Made by a program: the position numbers and the translations under genes. A DNA stretch of 64,000 nt, taken from NCBI GenBank assembly GCA_963784805.1, contig CAWASR010000028.1, forward strand, positions 186,001-250,000, given 5' to 3'. This document shows, in pieces, positions 38,110 to 46,355 of the stretch (position 1 is its first letter; each line of letters opens with the position of its first letter). The notes beneath the pieces are model-generated. The model made no database searches. It was not told the origin of the DNA and saw nothing but the letters and a program-made list of their open reading frames with translations. The DNA is from Roseiarcus sp963784805. Its GTDB lineage: Bacteria; Pseudomonadota; Alphaproteobacteria; Rhizobiales; Beijerinckiaceae.

Positions 38110-39474
38110 ATGAGGGGCTGCGTCGCGGTTCTCGACCTCGGCAAGACCAACATCAAGGTGGTCGTCTTCGACCGCGCGGGCAAGGTTTTGGCCGAACGAA
38201 GCCGGCCGAACGCCCCGCTCGCGCCGGATTCGCGTTGCCCCTATCTCCGGCTCGACACGGAGGGAGCGTGGGCGTTCTTTATCGCCGCGCTCCGGGACGT
38301 CGGCGCGAGCTTCGCCGTCGAGGCGATTTCGATCGCGACCCACGGCGCCGCGGGCGTGCTGGTCAACGGCGACGGCGTCGCCCTGCCGCCGATGGACTAT
38401 GAATTCGACGGGTTCGACGTTGTCGACGCCGACTATGAATTGGCGCGGCCGCCGTTCGAGGAGACGCTGTCGCCGAACCTGCCGCGGGGCCTGAACCTCG
38501 GGCGGCAGCCGTTCTATCTCGAGCGCAGGTTTCCGGCCGAATTCGCGCGCGCTTCCGCCTTTCTGACCTATCCGCAATATTGGGCCTGGCGGCTCAGCGG
38601 CGTCTTGGCGACCGAGGTGACGTCGATCGCCTCCCATACCGATCTGTGGCGTCCGAACGAGGGCCGCCTTTCGAGCATGGTCGACCGGCTCGGCTGGCGG
38701 CGCCTGTTCCCGCCGTTGCGCAAGGCGTGGGACACGCTGGGTTCGCTGAAGCCCGGAGTCGCGGCGGCGACCGGGCTTGAGGCCGACGTGCGGGTCGTCT
38801 GCGGCGCGCATGACTCCAACGCCTCGCTCGTCCCGCATCTGGCGGTCAGACGCGATCCCTTCACCGTGATCTCGACTGGAACCTGGGTCATCATCATGAC
38901 GGTCGGCGGCAAGGGCCGGCTCGACCCCACGGCCGACATGCTGGCCAACGTCGACGTACGCGGGGTTCCAGTGCCGACCGCCCGATTCATGGGCGGGCGC
39001 GAGTTCGCCGCGCTGGCAGGCGAGAACCCCGCCGAGGCCGGTGAGGCCGACGTGGCGGCGATCATCGCTTCCGGCGTCCTCGCCATTCCCGCCTTCTCCG
39101 ACCAGGGCGGCCCTTTCGCCGGACGCAAGGGCCGGGTCGAGGGGCCGGCGCCCGCAACGGCGGCCGGCCGGACGGCGCTGGCGACGCTCTATACGGCGCT
39201 GATGACCGCGCATCTCATCGTGCGCCTGGAGGCGCCGGGCGACCTCATCGTCGAGGGCGGCTTCAATCGGACTCCGGCCTTCGCCGCCGTTCTCGCCGGC
39301 CTCCTTCCCTCCCGACAGGTCGTCCTCGCCCCAAAAAGCGCCGGCGCGGCTGCGGGCGCGGCGCTGCTCGCTCGCTGGGGCGAGCCGGTCGAGCCGCCTC
39401 GATGCGTGCCCGCGCACGCCTGGGTTCTTCCGGGATTACACGCGTATCGGGAACGCTGGGAGCGACGGCTTTAG
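38110..39474 (+). CDS. rhaK: FGGY-family kinase, probable rhamnulokinase
   Basis: Sugar kinase of 454 residues starting at the ATG at 38110; the frame is open further upstream through the hairpin but lacks family sequence. AVLDLGKTNIKVVVFD is the first phosphate loop, GAHDSNASLVPHL carries the catalytic aspartate and VEGGFNRTPAFAAVLAGLLP is the second-domain signature. The divergent GKTN start is typical of the rhizobial RhaK group rather than E. coli RhaB. In Rhizobium RhaK is needed for rhamnose transport as well as phosphorylation. Last gene of the rhamnose transport operon. Confidence 0.88.
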   Translation: MRGCVAVLDLGKTNIKVVVFDRAGKVLAERSRPNAPLAPDSRCPYLRLDTEGAWAFFIAALRDVGASFAVEAISIATHGAAGVLVNGDGVALPPMDYEFDGFDVVDADYELARPPFEETLSPNLPRGLNLGRQPFYLERRFPAEFARASAFLTYPQYWAWRLSGVLATEVTSIASHTDLWRPNEGRLSSMVDRLGWRRLFPPLRKAWDTLGSLKPGVAAATGLEADVRVVCGAHDSNASLVPHLAVRRDPFTVISTGTWVIIMTVGGKGRLDPTADMLANVDVRGVPVPTARFMGGREFAALAGENPAEAGEADVAAIIASGVLAIPAFSDQGGPFAGRKGRVEGPAPATAAGRTALATLYTALMTAHLIVRLEAPGDLIVEGGFNRTPAFAAVLAGLLPSRQVVLAPKSAGAAAGAALLARWGEPVEPPRCVPAHAWVLPGLHAYRERWERRL

Positions 39475-39829
39475 AGACCGAAAGTCAAGTTGCGCGATTT
39501 TAAGGATTTGTGATTCTGCGGGATTGGCGAAGGTTCGATGGAGACCGCGATGGCATGGACTGAAATCCTCCGGCCCGCGCCACGTGCGGGCTGGTTTGCG
39601 CTGCGCGAACTGGCCAACGCCCGGGGCCTCTGATATGGACCGCCTCCCGGTCCCGAAAGATTGACGATGGCTTGCGACGCTATCCTGGCGAAATGTTCGC
39701 CCCTCGGCGGCGAACTAGGGTCCGGTCGGGGGCGGATGACGGTTCGACCGCCTGCGCGTGGTTGTCAAAGACCCGAATGATTGCGCGTCGTCGGTCGATC
39801 GTGGGAGACGCAGGATCAGGAGTGCGGTC
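39475..39829. other. Intergenic, no confident gene
   Basis: About 355 bases between rhaK and xseB. The only frame of note is about 30 codons from an ATG near 39538 (METAMAWTEILRP...), which weakly recalls the start of IS5-type transposases but is too short to call. No terminator with a T-run is seen after rhaK. Confidence 0.3.
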
Positions 39830-40079
39830 GTGACCGATTCCAAGCCGGAGATCGCCGATATGCCGTTCGAGGAGGCGCTCGCCGAACTGGAGCAGATCGT
39901 CGATCGAACTCGAAAAAGGCGCCGTCACTCTGGAGGAATCGATCGTGCTCTACGAGCGGGGCGAAACGCTGAAGAAACGCTGCGACGAACTGCTCAGGAA
40001 CTCCGAGGCGCGAATCGAAAAGATCACCCTTTCCTCCGACGGCAAGCCGAAAGGCGTGGTCCCGCTCGACGGCGACTGA
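39830..40079 (+). pseudogene. xseB: Exodeoxyribonuclease VII small subunit, frameshifted
   Basis: Small subunit of exonuclease VII. The first part from the GTG at 39830 reads IADMPFEEALAELEQIVDR. The second part reads LEKGAVTLEESIVLYERGE and continues CDELLRNSEARIEK to a TGA at 40077-40079. The halves are in different frames: one extra base near 39907-39908 (CGAACTC where CGCTC-type sequence is expected) breaks the gene. If that base is removed the protein is a normal-length XseB of about 82 residues. Either a real recent mutation or a sequencing/assembly error. The large subunit xseA is not in the window. Confidence 0.8.
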
Positions 40080-40239
40080 GGCGACGCCGCCGAAGAGAGG
40101 GCGCCGATCGCCGCGCCGCCTCCACCGTCGCGAAACCTGTGCTTCGACCCTAGCTCCCGCGCGCGCGGCGCGTGCAGCGGATTGTGCTGAAATGCGACAA
40201 TTTCTTGAAGAGACCTTAATTCGTAATCTTTTCTTAACC

Positions 40240-40256
40240 CGATTTCGACCAAATCG
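40240..40256. promoter_or_regulatory. Palindrome upstream of parA-like gene
   Basis: CGATTT and AAATCG are perfect 6-base arms around CGACC, 74 bases before the parA-like start, in an AT-rich stretch with TTAA motifs. It could be an operator or partition-type site. Confidence 0.35.
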
Positions 40257-40329
40257 TGGACGCTTGTTAACCCCCGCCCAAGATTGCGTACCGCAATCAG
40301 GGCCAAAAAGGACGAAAAAGGCGGAAATC

Positions 40330-40986
40330 ATGCGGACAATCGCATTTGTGACCCAAAAGGGCGGTTCCGGGAAAAGCACTTTAGCCTCGTCGCTCGCGGT
40401 CGCCGCGCAGGAAATGAAAGAAAGGGTTTGCGTCGTCGACATGGATCCGCAGGGCTCACTGACGAACTGGGCCAAGACGCGCGGTCTCGACGATATCGCT
40501 GTCATCGCGTCAGGCGCAGCGCGTTTGCCGGCGGCGCTGGCCGGCCTGGAAGGCAAAGGCTTCACGCTCGCGATCATCGACACCCCTGGCGCGGAGGGTC
40601 CGGCTTCTTCCGCGGCGATGATGGTCGCCGACCTCAACATCATCCCCTCGCGGCCGAGCCTGTTCGACTTGTGGGCGAGCGCCAAGACCCGCGCAGCGCT
40701 CAAGCAAGTCGGCGGCGATTTCGTGTTTCTGCTCAATCAGTGCCCGCCGGCCCAGCAGACCGCTCGCGTCCAGGACGGCGTCGAGACGCTCGAGGAAATG
40801 GGCGGCCTGATCTCGCCGCTCATCCTCTCGCGCGTCGCCTATCAGGAAGCCGCTCGCCACGGCTGGGGCGTCACTGAACTCAATCCTCACGGCGCCGCCG
40901 CCGAGGAAATGCGCGGCCTTTGGGCCTCGCTCCGACGCCGGCTGGCCCGCGCCAAGCCCCGCTCCGCCGCGCGCAAGGCGGCCTGA
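40330..40986 (+). CDS. Orphan ParA-family ATPase
   Basis: MinD/ParA-type ATPase of 218 residues. The deviant Walker A TQKGGSGKST is at residues 8-17, switch I DMDPQGSLTNW near 39-49 and Walker B IIDTPGAEG near 85. There is no N-terminal DNA-binding domain and no parB gene nearby, so it is not a standard plasmid or chromosome segregation pair. Small orphan ParAs position cell components or belong to degenerate plasmid modules; its partner is unknown. The ATG at 40330 is the first with family sequence after it. It ends with a strong terminator at 41065-41097. Confidence 0.85.
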   Translation: MRTIAFVTQKGGSGKSTLASSLAVAAQEMKERVCVVDMDPQGSLTNWAKTRGLDDIAVIASGAARLPAALAGLEGKGFTLAIIDTPGAEGPASSAAMMVADLNIIPSRPSLFDLWASAKTRAALKQVGGDFVFLLNQCPPAQQTARVQDGVETLEEMGGLISPLILSRVAYQEAARHGWGVTELNPHGAAAEEMRGLWASLRRRLARAKPRSAARKAA

Positions 40987-41064
40987 AACGCGGGGCGCGC
41001 CACGCGCGCCCCGCTTCCGCTCCGATCAAAGCGCGAGCGGTCTCTTTCCTTCCTCGCGCCTCTG

Positions 41065-41097
41065 GGCAGGACGCTTCAAAGAGCGCCCTGCCTTTTT
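41065..41097 (+). terminator. Rho-independent terminator after parA-like gene
   Basis: The stem GGCAGGACGCT/AGCGCCCTGCC (41065-41075 with 41082-41092, one internal mismatch) and a 6-base loop are followed directly by TTTTT. Another GC-only hairpin (perfect 10-base stem, 40991-41013) lies just after the stop codon, so the end of this transcript is doubly structured. Confidence 0.8.
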
Positions 41098-41106
41098 GCT
41101 GCGCCA

Positions 41107-42501
41107 TCATCCGCCAAGGCGGGTGCGGATTGTTTCGCCGCCGCGCTGAATCGTCAGGTCCCAAAGCCGCGCCCGCTCGGCGCAGACCTTCTCGAGCTCG
41201 CGGGTCGTCGCGATCTTCCGTCCGTTGACCGCGACGATGATGTCGCCCTTCCGCACCCCGACTTCGGCTGCGGTGGAATTGTCGCCGACCGCAGCGACCA
41301 CCACCCCCTCGTGCGAACCCTGAAGCGACAGTTCCTCGGTCACCGCCGGCGACAGATTCATCACCAGCGCGCCGTCGAACGGCGAGCCTCCGTGGATGGT
41401 GAGCGCGTCTCGCGGCGGGATTTCTGGAGCCGATGCAAGCTTCAGCGGCAGCTCCAGCCTGCGGCCGCTGCGCAGAACCGCGAGCTTCGCCACGCCGCCG
41501 AGCGGCTTGACGCCCAGCCGGAAGCCGACGCTCTCCGCGTCGTCGACGCTTTGACCGTCGATCGCCGCGATGACGTCGCCGCGTTTCAATCCGGCCTCGG
41601 CCGCTGGACCGTTCCCGGCGACGTCGACGACCAGCGCGCCGGCCGGCCGTTCGAGACCGAGGTTGTCCGCGATGTCCTTCGATACGTCCTGGAGCGTCGC
41701 CCCGAGCCACGGCCGCTTGACCGTGGCGCCGCCGTGGAGCGCCGCCGCGACCACGCCCTTGACCATGTTGACCGGAATGGCGAAGCCAATCCCCATGCTG
41801 CCGCCCGAACGGGAGTAGATCGCGGAATTGATGCCGACGAGCTTGCCGTCGAGGTCGACCAGCGCGCCGCCCGAATTGCCAGGATTGATCGCGGCGTCGG
41901 TCTGGATGAAAAAGCCGTAGTCGTTGATGCCGATTTGCGTGCGCGCGAGCGCCGAAACGATGCCTTGAGTCACGGTCTGGCCGACGCCGAACGGATCGCC
42001 GACGGCGATGACGAAATCGCCAACCTCCAGCGCGTCCGAATCCCCGAATTCGAGCACCGGGAAATTTCCCCCGCCCTTGATCCGCAGCACCGCCAGATCG
42101 GTGCGCGGATCGCGCAGAACGATCCGGGCTTCGAATTCGCGCTTGTCGGAAAGCGCGACCTTGACCTCGGTCATGCCCTTGATCACGTGATAGTTGGTGA
42201 CGACCAGCCCCGACGGGTCGACGATCACGCCTGATCCGAGCGACTTCGAGACCCGCGAGTCTTCTCCGCCGCCGCCGCCAAAAAACCGGCGAAAGATCGG
42301 GTCGTCGAAAAACGGATTGCGAGGCATCGTCTCCACCCGCGAGGCGTAGACATTGACCACCGCCGGCAGCACCTTCTTGACCACGGGCGCAAAGGAGAGG
42401 TGGACCTCGGCGAGACTCCGTGGCGCGACCTTCGGCGCCGTCTCGGCAAAAACGGGCCCGAGCACGAAACTCAATACAACGGCGAGCGCTAAACGAATCA
42501 A
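41107..42501 (-). CDS. DegP/HtrA-family periplasmic serine protease
   Basis: Trypsin-like protease with two PDZ domains, 464 residues. The start is taken as TTG at 42501: GGAGG lies six bases upstream and the reading begins with a signal peptide (LIRLALAVVLSFVLGPVFA). The frame runs open much further but without family sequence. Catalytic residues are His in VTNYHVIKG, Asp in DPRTDLAVLRI and Ser in NPGNSGGAL. PDZ1 (about residues 260-350) and PDZ2 (about 375-460) follow. The glycine-rich FFGGGGGEDS stretch before the protease domain is usual in DegQ/MucD-type proteins. It degrades or refolds damaged envelope proteins. Confidence 0.93.
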   Translation of the reverse strand: MIRLALAVVLSFVLGPVFAETAPKVAPRSLAEVHLSFAPVVKKVLPAVVNVYASRVETMPRNPFFDDPIFRRFFGGGGGEDSRVSKSLGSGVIVDPSGLVVTNYHVIKGMTEVKVALSDKREFEARIVLRDPRTDLAVLRIKGGGNFPVLEFGDSDALEVGDFVIAVGDPFGVGQTVTQGIVSALARTQIGINDYGFFIQTDAAINPGNSGGALVDLDGKLVGINSAIYSRSGGSMGIGFAIPVNMVKGVVAAALHGGATVKRPWLGATLQDVSKDIADNLGLERPAGALVVDVAGNGPAAEAGLKRGDVIAAIDGQSVDDAESVGFRLGVKPLGGVAKLAVLRSGRRLELPLKLASAPEIPPRDALTIHGGSPFDGALVMNLSPAVTEELSLQGSHEGVVVAAVGDNSTAAEVGVRKGDIIVAVNGRKIATTRELEKVCAERARLWDLTIQRGGETIRTRLGG

Positions 42502-42663
42502 GACCTTCCTCCGACAATGAACGCCCCGCCCATATAGGCAAGCCGGAGCGCGCTGGAAAGAATGGCCGAGGGAAGCCCACGCGCCTCGGCGGTCATGGCC
42601 GTCCGGCGAGGCGAATTGCGCCAAGGAAAGCGACATGCAAGAGGCGGAAGAGCAGCACCCCCA

Positions 42664-42864
42664 ATGTCCGACAATTTCGCCTCGGCGGCCATCATCGCTC
42701 GCGCTGAAGCCAATATTCGCGCGTTTGCCGATCTTGTCGGCAAGCCGGTCAATGTCGGAAGCCAGGAGACTGGAACCCAGCGGACCCGGCGCGTACTCGC
42801 GGCCGCGATCGGCCAAGGTCTACAGGGAGCTTGGGTTGCGGTGAAGGGCGGACAATTGACTTGA
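42664..42864 (+). CDS. Small hypothetical ORF, doubtful
   Basis: 66 codons from an ATG at 42664 (MSDNFASAAIIARAEANIRA...) in the 500-base gap between the DegP-type gene and the DUF190 gene. Its first half has codon use like neighbouring genes, and the protein would be small, soluble and helical. There is no clear ribosome-binding site and I recognise no family. The rest of the gap (42502-42663 and 42865-43000) shows nothing I can name apart from the RBS of the protease gene. Confidence 0.3.
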   Translation: MSDNFASAAIIARAEANIRAFADLVGKPVNVGSQETGTQRTRRVLAAAIGQGLQGAWVAVKGGQLT

Positions 42865-43000
42865 TCGCCAGCGGCCCGCCGCTTCCCCGACCCGTCAGGG
42901 CGCATCCCACGGCGGGCGCGAAAGGAGTAGGCCCACGCTCAATCCCAGGCAGGACTTCCAAACAGGCGCGCGGCGTGGGGCCAACGAACGCCTGCTCAGG

Positions 43001-43321
43001 TCACGCTTCACGCCCCAACACGCCAAACTCGACCGGAGTCTTGACGTAAAAAAGGTGTACGCCCTCCGCTTTGAGCCTGTCGAACAATCGGGTCGATTCC
43101 TCGGTCGTGACCGCGATTTGGACTTCGACCGGCTGATCGGCAAGCTCGAAGAAATGCGCCGAATGAACGCGGCCGCCGCGCGCGAAGCTTTCGCCGCCCG
43201 AATGCAGACTGGCGCCGCGCAGCCCCAGCTCCTTGACCAGCTGGATCAGCCATTCGCCAATTTGCTTGCCGTTATGGCGACGATCCTGATGTGTGAAAAA
43301 AGTGATTTGATAGCCGTTCAT
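43001..43321 (-). CDS. DUF190-family protein
   Basis: 106 residues of the DUF190 family, a PII-like (ferredoxin-like) fold, recognised by the pattern YQITFFTHQDRRHNGKQIG, then RGASLHSGGESF and VEVQIAVTTEESTRLFDRL. DUF190 genes are commonly found next to crcB. Here it follows crcB by 10 bases on the same strand, so the two form an operon. A regulatory role in fluoride export is plausible by analogy with PII proteins, but function is unproven. Confidence 0.82.
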   Translation of the reverse strand: MNGYQITFFTHQDRRHNGKQIGEWLIQLVKELGLRGASLHSGGESFARGGRVHSAHFFELADQPVEVQIAVTTEESTRLFDRLKAEGVHLFYVKTPVEFGVLGREA

Positions 43322-43331
43322 GGCTCGCTCC

Positions 43332-43718
43332 TCACAGGGCCTTCAGCAATTGCACGGTCGCCAGCCCGGCGAGCGTCATCGTCAGCGATCCGACGACGTG
43401 AATCGCGATGGCGCCTAGGGCCCAGACCAGCTGGCCTTGCTGGAGCCTGGTTACGACTTCGGCCGAGAACGTGGAGAAGGTGGTGAGCCCGCCGCAGAAA
43501 CCGGTGATGATCAACAGCCGCCATTCCGGCGCGATTTGCGGCGCGTCGGCGAAATAGGCGATCGCGAGACCGATGATGTAGCCGCCAACGAGATTTGCGG
43601 CCAAAGTGCCGAGCGGCAAAACGGGAAAAAGACTGTTCATCCGGACGCCGACTTGCCAGCGCAGAAGGGCGCCCGCAGCCGCGCCAAAAGAGATAGCGAG
43701 AGCGGGGCTCCAAATCAT
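43332..43718 (-). CDS. crcB: Fluoride channel/exporter CrcB (Fluc)
   Basis: Small dual-topology fluoride channel, 128 residues from the ATG at 43718, with four hydrophobic helices. Family motifs GAAAGALLRW near the N-terminus, GTLAANLVGGYIIG, and the pore region GFCGGLTTFSTFSAEV with the conserved TTFSTFS are all present. The frame is open upstream, but residues before MIW do not fit the family. The protein exports F- passively and protects enolase and pyrophosphatase. It leads a two-gene operon with DUF190. No fluoride riboswitch consensus was found upstream. Confidence 0.92.
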   Translation of the reverse strand: MIWSPALAISFGAAAGALLRWQVGVRMNSLFPVLPLGTLAANLVGGYIIGLAIAYFADAPQIAPEWRLLIITGFCGGLTTFSTFSAEVVTRLQQGQLVWALGAIAIHVVGSLTMTLAGLATVQLLKAL

Positions 43719-43811
43719 TCTGTCGTCCGACCTCATTTTCAAGCATTGGACAGGTGAGGGCGCCTCCTCCCCCAGCCGCCGGTCTCCGTGCGGGAATTCC
43801 TGTCCCGGCAA

Positions 43812-44211
43812 AGGCGGCGCGGCTGATTACCGCATGCCATGGTTGCGAAGCATAACTCTAACAATGCAACCCATCGCGATCAACGGGGCGTCTCGCTGCC
43901 GCAAGGCTCGCCCTCGCCCGCGGCTCGCCGCCCCGCCACGCGTAAGCTGCGGCGCGACCATCGCCTGCAAGCCCCAACGCCCACCGGAGACAGTTTCCCA
44001 ACTCAGCTCGAACTTCCCGGCGCGCCCCGGCGCGACGCAGGGCCGCGCGCCATCCCAAACCCACGCCCAAACCCGCGCCCAAACAAACGCGTCACCGCAT
44101 GACGGCGTAAGAAATGCGGGCTAGCTCGAATGCGCGCGACCGAGATTCCTGATCTCGTCATTGTCGTCGAAGTGCTGTCCGCGAGCGCGCCGGCGCCGCC
44201 TGTCCGGCGCC
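43812..44211. other. 400-base intergenic stretch with a small 12-base tandem repeat
   Basis: No supported gene. It contains three tandem 12-base units (CCCAAACCCACG, CCCAAACCCGCG, CCCAAACAAACG) at 44054-44089. Otherwise it is C-rich on the plus strand with no promoter I can defend. It should hold the crcB promoter at its left end. Confidence 0.5.
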
Positions 44212-44958
44212 TCAGATGCACCGCCCGCCGTCCACCTCCAGCACCACTCCGGTCAGGAACGAAGCCTCGTCGCTGGCGAGAAAGAGCGCCGCGGCCCCGA
44301 TGTCCTGCGGCATCGAAAATCGACCGAGCGGCACGGTCGCGCGGAATGCGGCGCGCTTCTCCGGCGTGTCCTCGCCCATGAACATCGCAAGCAGCGGCGT
44401 CTCGCCGGCGACGGGCGCGAGCGCGCAAACGCGGATCCTGTCGGGCGCGAGCTCAACCGCCATCGATTTCGTCATCACGTGCACAGCCCCTTTCGACGCG
44501 TTGTAGACGGCAAGGCCGGGGCGCGGCCGCAGGGCGGCGGTCGAGCCGACATTGATGAAGACGCCGCCGCCTTGCGAGCGCATATGCGGGACGAAGGCCT
44601 GGGCGGTGAGGAAGATCGACTTGACGTTGACGGCGAAGATGCGGTCGAACTCCGCCTCCTCCACCTCCAACAGCGGCTTGTTGCGATGGGTCGTGCCGGC
44701 GTTGTTGACGACGATGTCGATGCGCCCGAACGCATCGATCGCGGCCTGGGCCGCGCGCTCGACGTCCGCGCGCTTCGCGACATCGGCGTGAAGCGCGATC
44801 GCGTCGGCGCCAAACCGCTTCGCGGCCGCCTCGGCGACATCGCTCTTCAGATCAAGGCAGGCCACGCGTGCGCCCTCGCGGATGAACGCTTCGGCGATGC
44901 CGAACCCGAACCCCTGCCCCGCGCCGGTCACGAGCGCAGTCTTGCCCTTCAATCGCAT
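44212..44958 (-). CDS. SDR-family oxidoreductase
   Basis: Classical short-chain dehydrogenase, 248 residues. TGAGQGFGFGIAEAF (TGxxxGxG) binds NAD(P), NNAGTT follows the fourth strand, and YNASK near residue 155 is the catalytic Tyr/Lys pair with the serine in NVGSTAA. Aspartate in ACLDL at the end of the second strand suggests NAD preference. The C-terminus LEVDGGRCI is typical of the FabG-like classical group. Substrate unknown. Upstream on the same strand is the remnant of a glutathione S-transferase gene. Confidence 0.88.
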   Translation of the reverse strand: MRLKGKTALVTGAGQGFGFGIAEAFIREGARVACLDLKSDVAEAAAKRFGADAIALHADVAKRADVERAAQAAIDAFGRIDIVVNNAGTTHRNKPLLEVEEAEFDRIFAVNVKSIFLTAQAFVPHMRSQGGGVFINVGSTAALRPRPGLAVYNASKGAVHVMTKSMAVELAPDRIRVCALAPVAGETPLLAMFMGEDTPEKRAAFRATVPLGRFSMPQDIGAAALFLASDEASFLTGVVLEVDGGRCI

Positions 44959-45000
44959 GGTCTCGCCCCTGTGAATCCCGCCAAACGCATCCGCGCGCCG

Positions 45001-45173
45001 TCAGCTCGCCGACTTCCGCTCCGCCGTGAGCTTGTCGTCGATCTCCTGCGCCTTCATCGCCGCGGGGCGCGTGCTGACGAGCGCCCAATAGCGCACGACG
45101 GCCGGACGCTTGTCGATCACGCCGAACGACATGCCGAGATCGGATGGATGTAGAGAACCAAATCCTCGAACAT
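45001..45173 (-). pseudogene. Glutathione S-transferase gene with large internal deletion
   Basis: A well-placed start (ATG 45173 after a GGGAGAAGGA ribosome-binding site) begins MFEDLVLYIHPISACRSA, resembling the first strand of a GST thioredoxin domain, then stops. Overlapping in another frame is GMSFGVIDKRPAVVRYWALV, continuing STRPAAMKAQEIDDKL to a TGA at 45001-45003, resembling the last helix of a GST. Roughly 150 residues between them are missing. The parts are too short to function. Family call is from the pattern of both ends. Confidence 0.55.
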
Positions 45174-45290
45174 GGTTCCTTCTCCCTTCCGCTCTCGCGC
45201 CGCCTGGGTGCGATTCGCTTAAGCCTTCGCCTGTGATAAATCCATGACAAAAGCCCGCGCCCGCTTTTCCCCATTCAATCCTGGGTATCC

Positions 45291-46334
45291 ATGCGTATCG
45301 AAACCGACGTCAAGCTCGACTTCAAAGACGTTCTCATCCGCCCCAAGCGCTCGACGCTCAACACCCGCAGCGCGGTCGACGTCAATCGCACGTTTCGTTT
45401 CCTGCACACCGGCTCGGAGTGGAAGGGTTTTCCGCTCATCGCCGCCAACATGGACGTGACCGGCACCATGGCGATGGCGCGGGCGCTCGGCAGGCACGGC
45501 GCGCTGACCGCCCTGCATAAGCACTATCCGGAGGGGGAGCTCGTCAAGTTTTTCGCCGGACCTGACGGTGCGCATGCGTTCTATTCGCTTGGCACCAGCG
45601 CCGCCGACGTCAAGAAGCTCGCCGCCGTCGCCAGGGCGGCGCAGATCCGGCTCATCTGCCTCGACGTCGCCAACGGATACTCGGAAAAATTCCTCGAAAC
45701 CGTCAAGCGCGTGCGCGAGGATCACCCTAAGTCCGTCATTATGGCCGGCAATGTCGTCACCGGCGACATGACCGAGGCCCTGATCCTGGCTGGCGCCGAT
45801 ATCGTCAAAATCGGCATCGGGCCGGGTTCCGTCTGCACCACCCGGCGGGTGACCGGCGTCGGATACCCGCAGCTCTCGGCCATTATCGAATGCGCCGACG
45901 CCGCGCACGGCCTCAAAGGTCAGGTCTGCGCCGACGGCGGCTGCACCGTGCCCGGCGACATCGCCAAAGCCTATGGCGCGGGCGCGGATTTCGTCATGCT
46001 CGGCGGAATGCTCGCCGGCCACGATGAATGCGACGGCGAAATCCGCTATGAAGACCGGGCGGGCAAGAAAATCCCGGTCGCCATGACCTTCTACGGCATG
46101 TCGTCGGAGACGGCGATGAAGAAGCACGCCGGCGGGGTCGCGCACTACCGCGCCGCCGAGGGCAAGACTGTTGAGACGACCTATCGCGGCCCGGTCGACG
46201 GGACCATGGGGGAGATCATGGGCGGCGTGCGGTCGATGATGACCTACATCGGCGCGACCCAGCTCAAGGAGGTCTCAAAGCGCACCACGTTCGTGCAGGT
46301 GAGCGCGCAGACGAACGACGTCTTCGGGGCTTGA
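45291..46334 (+). CDS. guaC: GMP reductase
   Basis: IMPDH/GMPR family TIM barrel, 347 residues, without CBS domains, as expected for GMP reductase. It reduces GMP to IMP with NADPH in purine salvage. Seen directly: the N-terminal KLDFKDVLIRPKRS, AANMDVTGT, the catalytic-cysteine loop IGIGPGSVCTTRRVTG, ADGGCTVPGDIAKAYGAGAD and FYGMSSETAMKKHAGGVA, the last being characteristic of GuaC. It stands alone and converges on the transglycosylase gene. Confidence 0.95.
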   Translation: MRIETDVKLDFKDVLIRPKRSTLNTRSAVDVNRTFRFLHTGSEWKGFPLIAANMDVTGTMAMARALGRHGALTALHKHYPEGELVKFFAGPDGAHAFYSLGTSAADVKKLAAVARAAQIRLICLDVANGYSEKFLETVKRVREDHPKSVIMAGNVVTGDMTEALILAGADIVKIGIGPGSVCTTRRVTGVGYPQLSAIIECADAAHGLKGQVCADGGCTVPGDIAKAYGAGADFVMLGGMLAGHDECDGEIRYEDRAGKKIPVAMTFYGMSSETAMKKHAGGVAHYRAAEGKTVETTYRGPVDGTMGEIMGGVRSMMTYIGATQLKEVSKRTTFVQVSAQTNDVFGA

Positions 46335-46355
46335 CGAGGCGTAGGCGCGCGGCTG

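Noticed and set aside
39905..39912. Programmed frameshift in xseB
   Set aside because: No slippery heptamer or stimulatory structure at the shift, and xseB is not known to use recoding; a mutation or sequence error is simpler.
40216..40275. CtrA-type TTAA-N7-TTAA site upstream of the parA-like gene
   Set aside because: Several TTAA motifs exist but none with the 7-base spacing.
42498..42905. 135-codon minus-strand frame upstream of the DegP-type gene
   Set aside because: It overlaps the protease ribosome-binding site region, has no domain and no ribosome-binding site.
43719..44000. Fluoride riboswitch upstream of crcB
   Set aside because: The conserved core (GAUGG-type segment and pseudoknot partners) could not be found on the minus strand.
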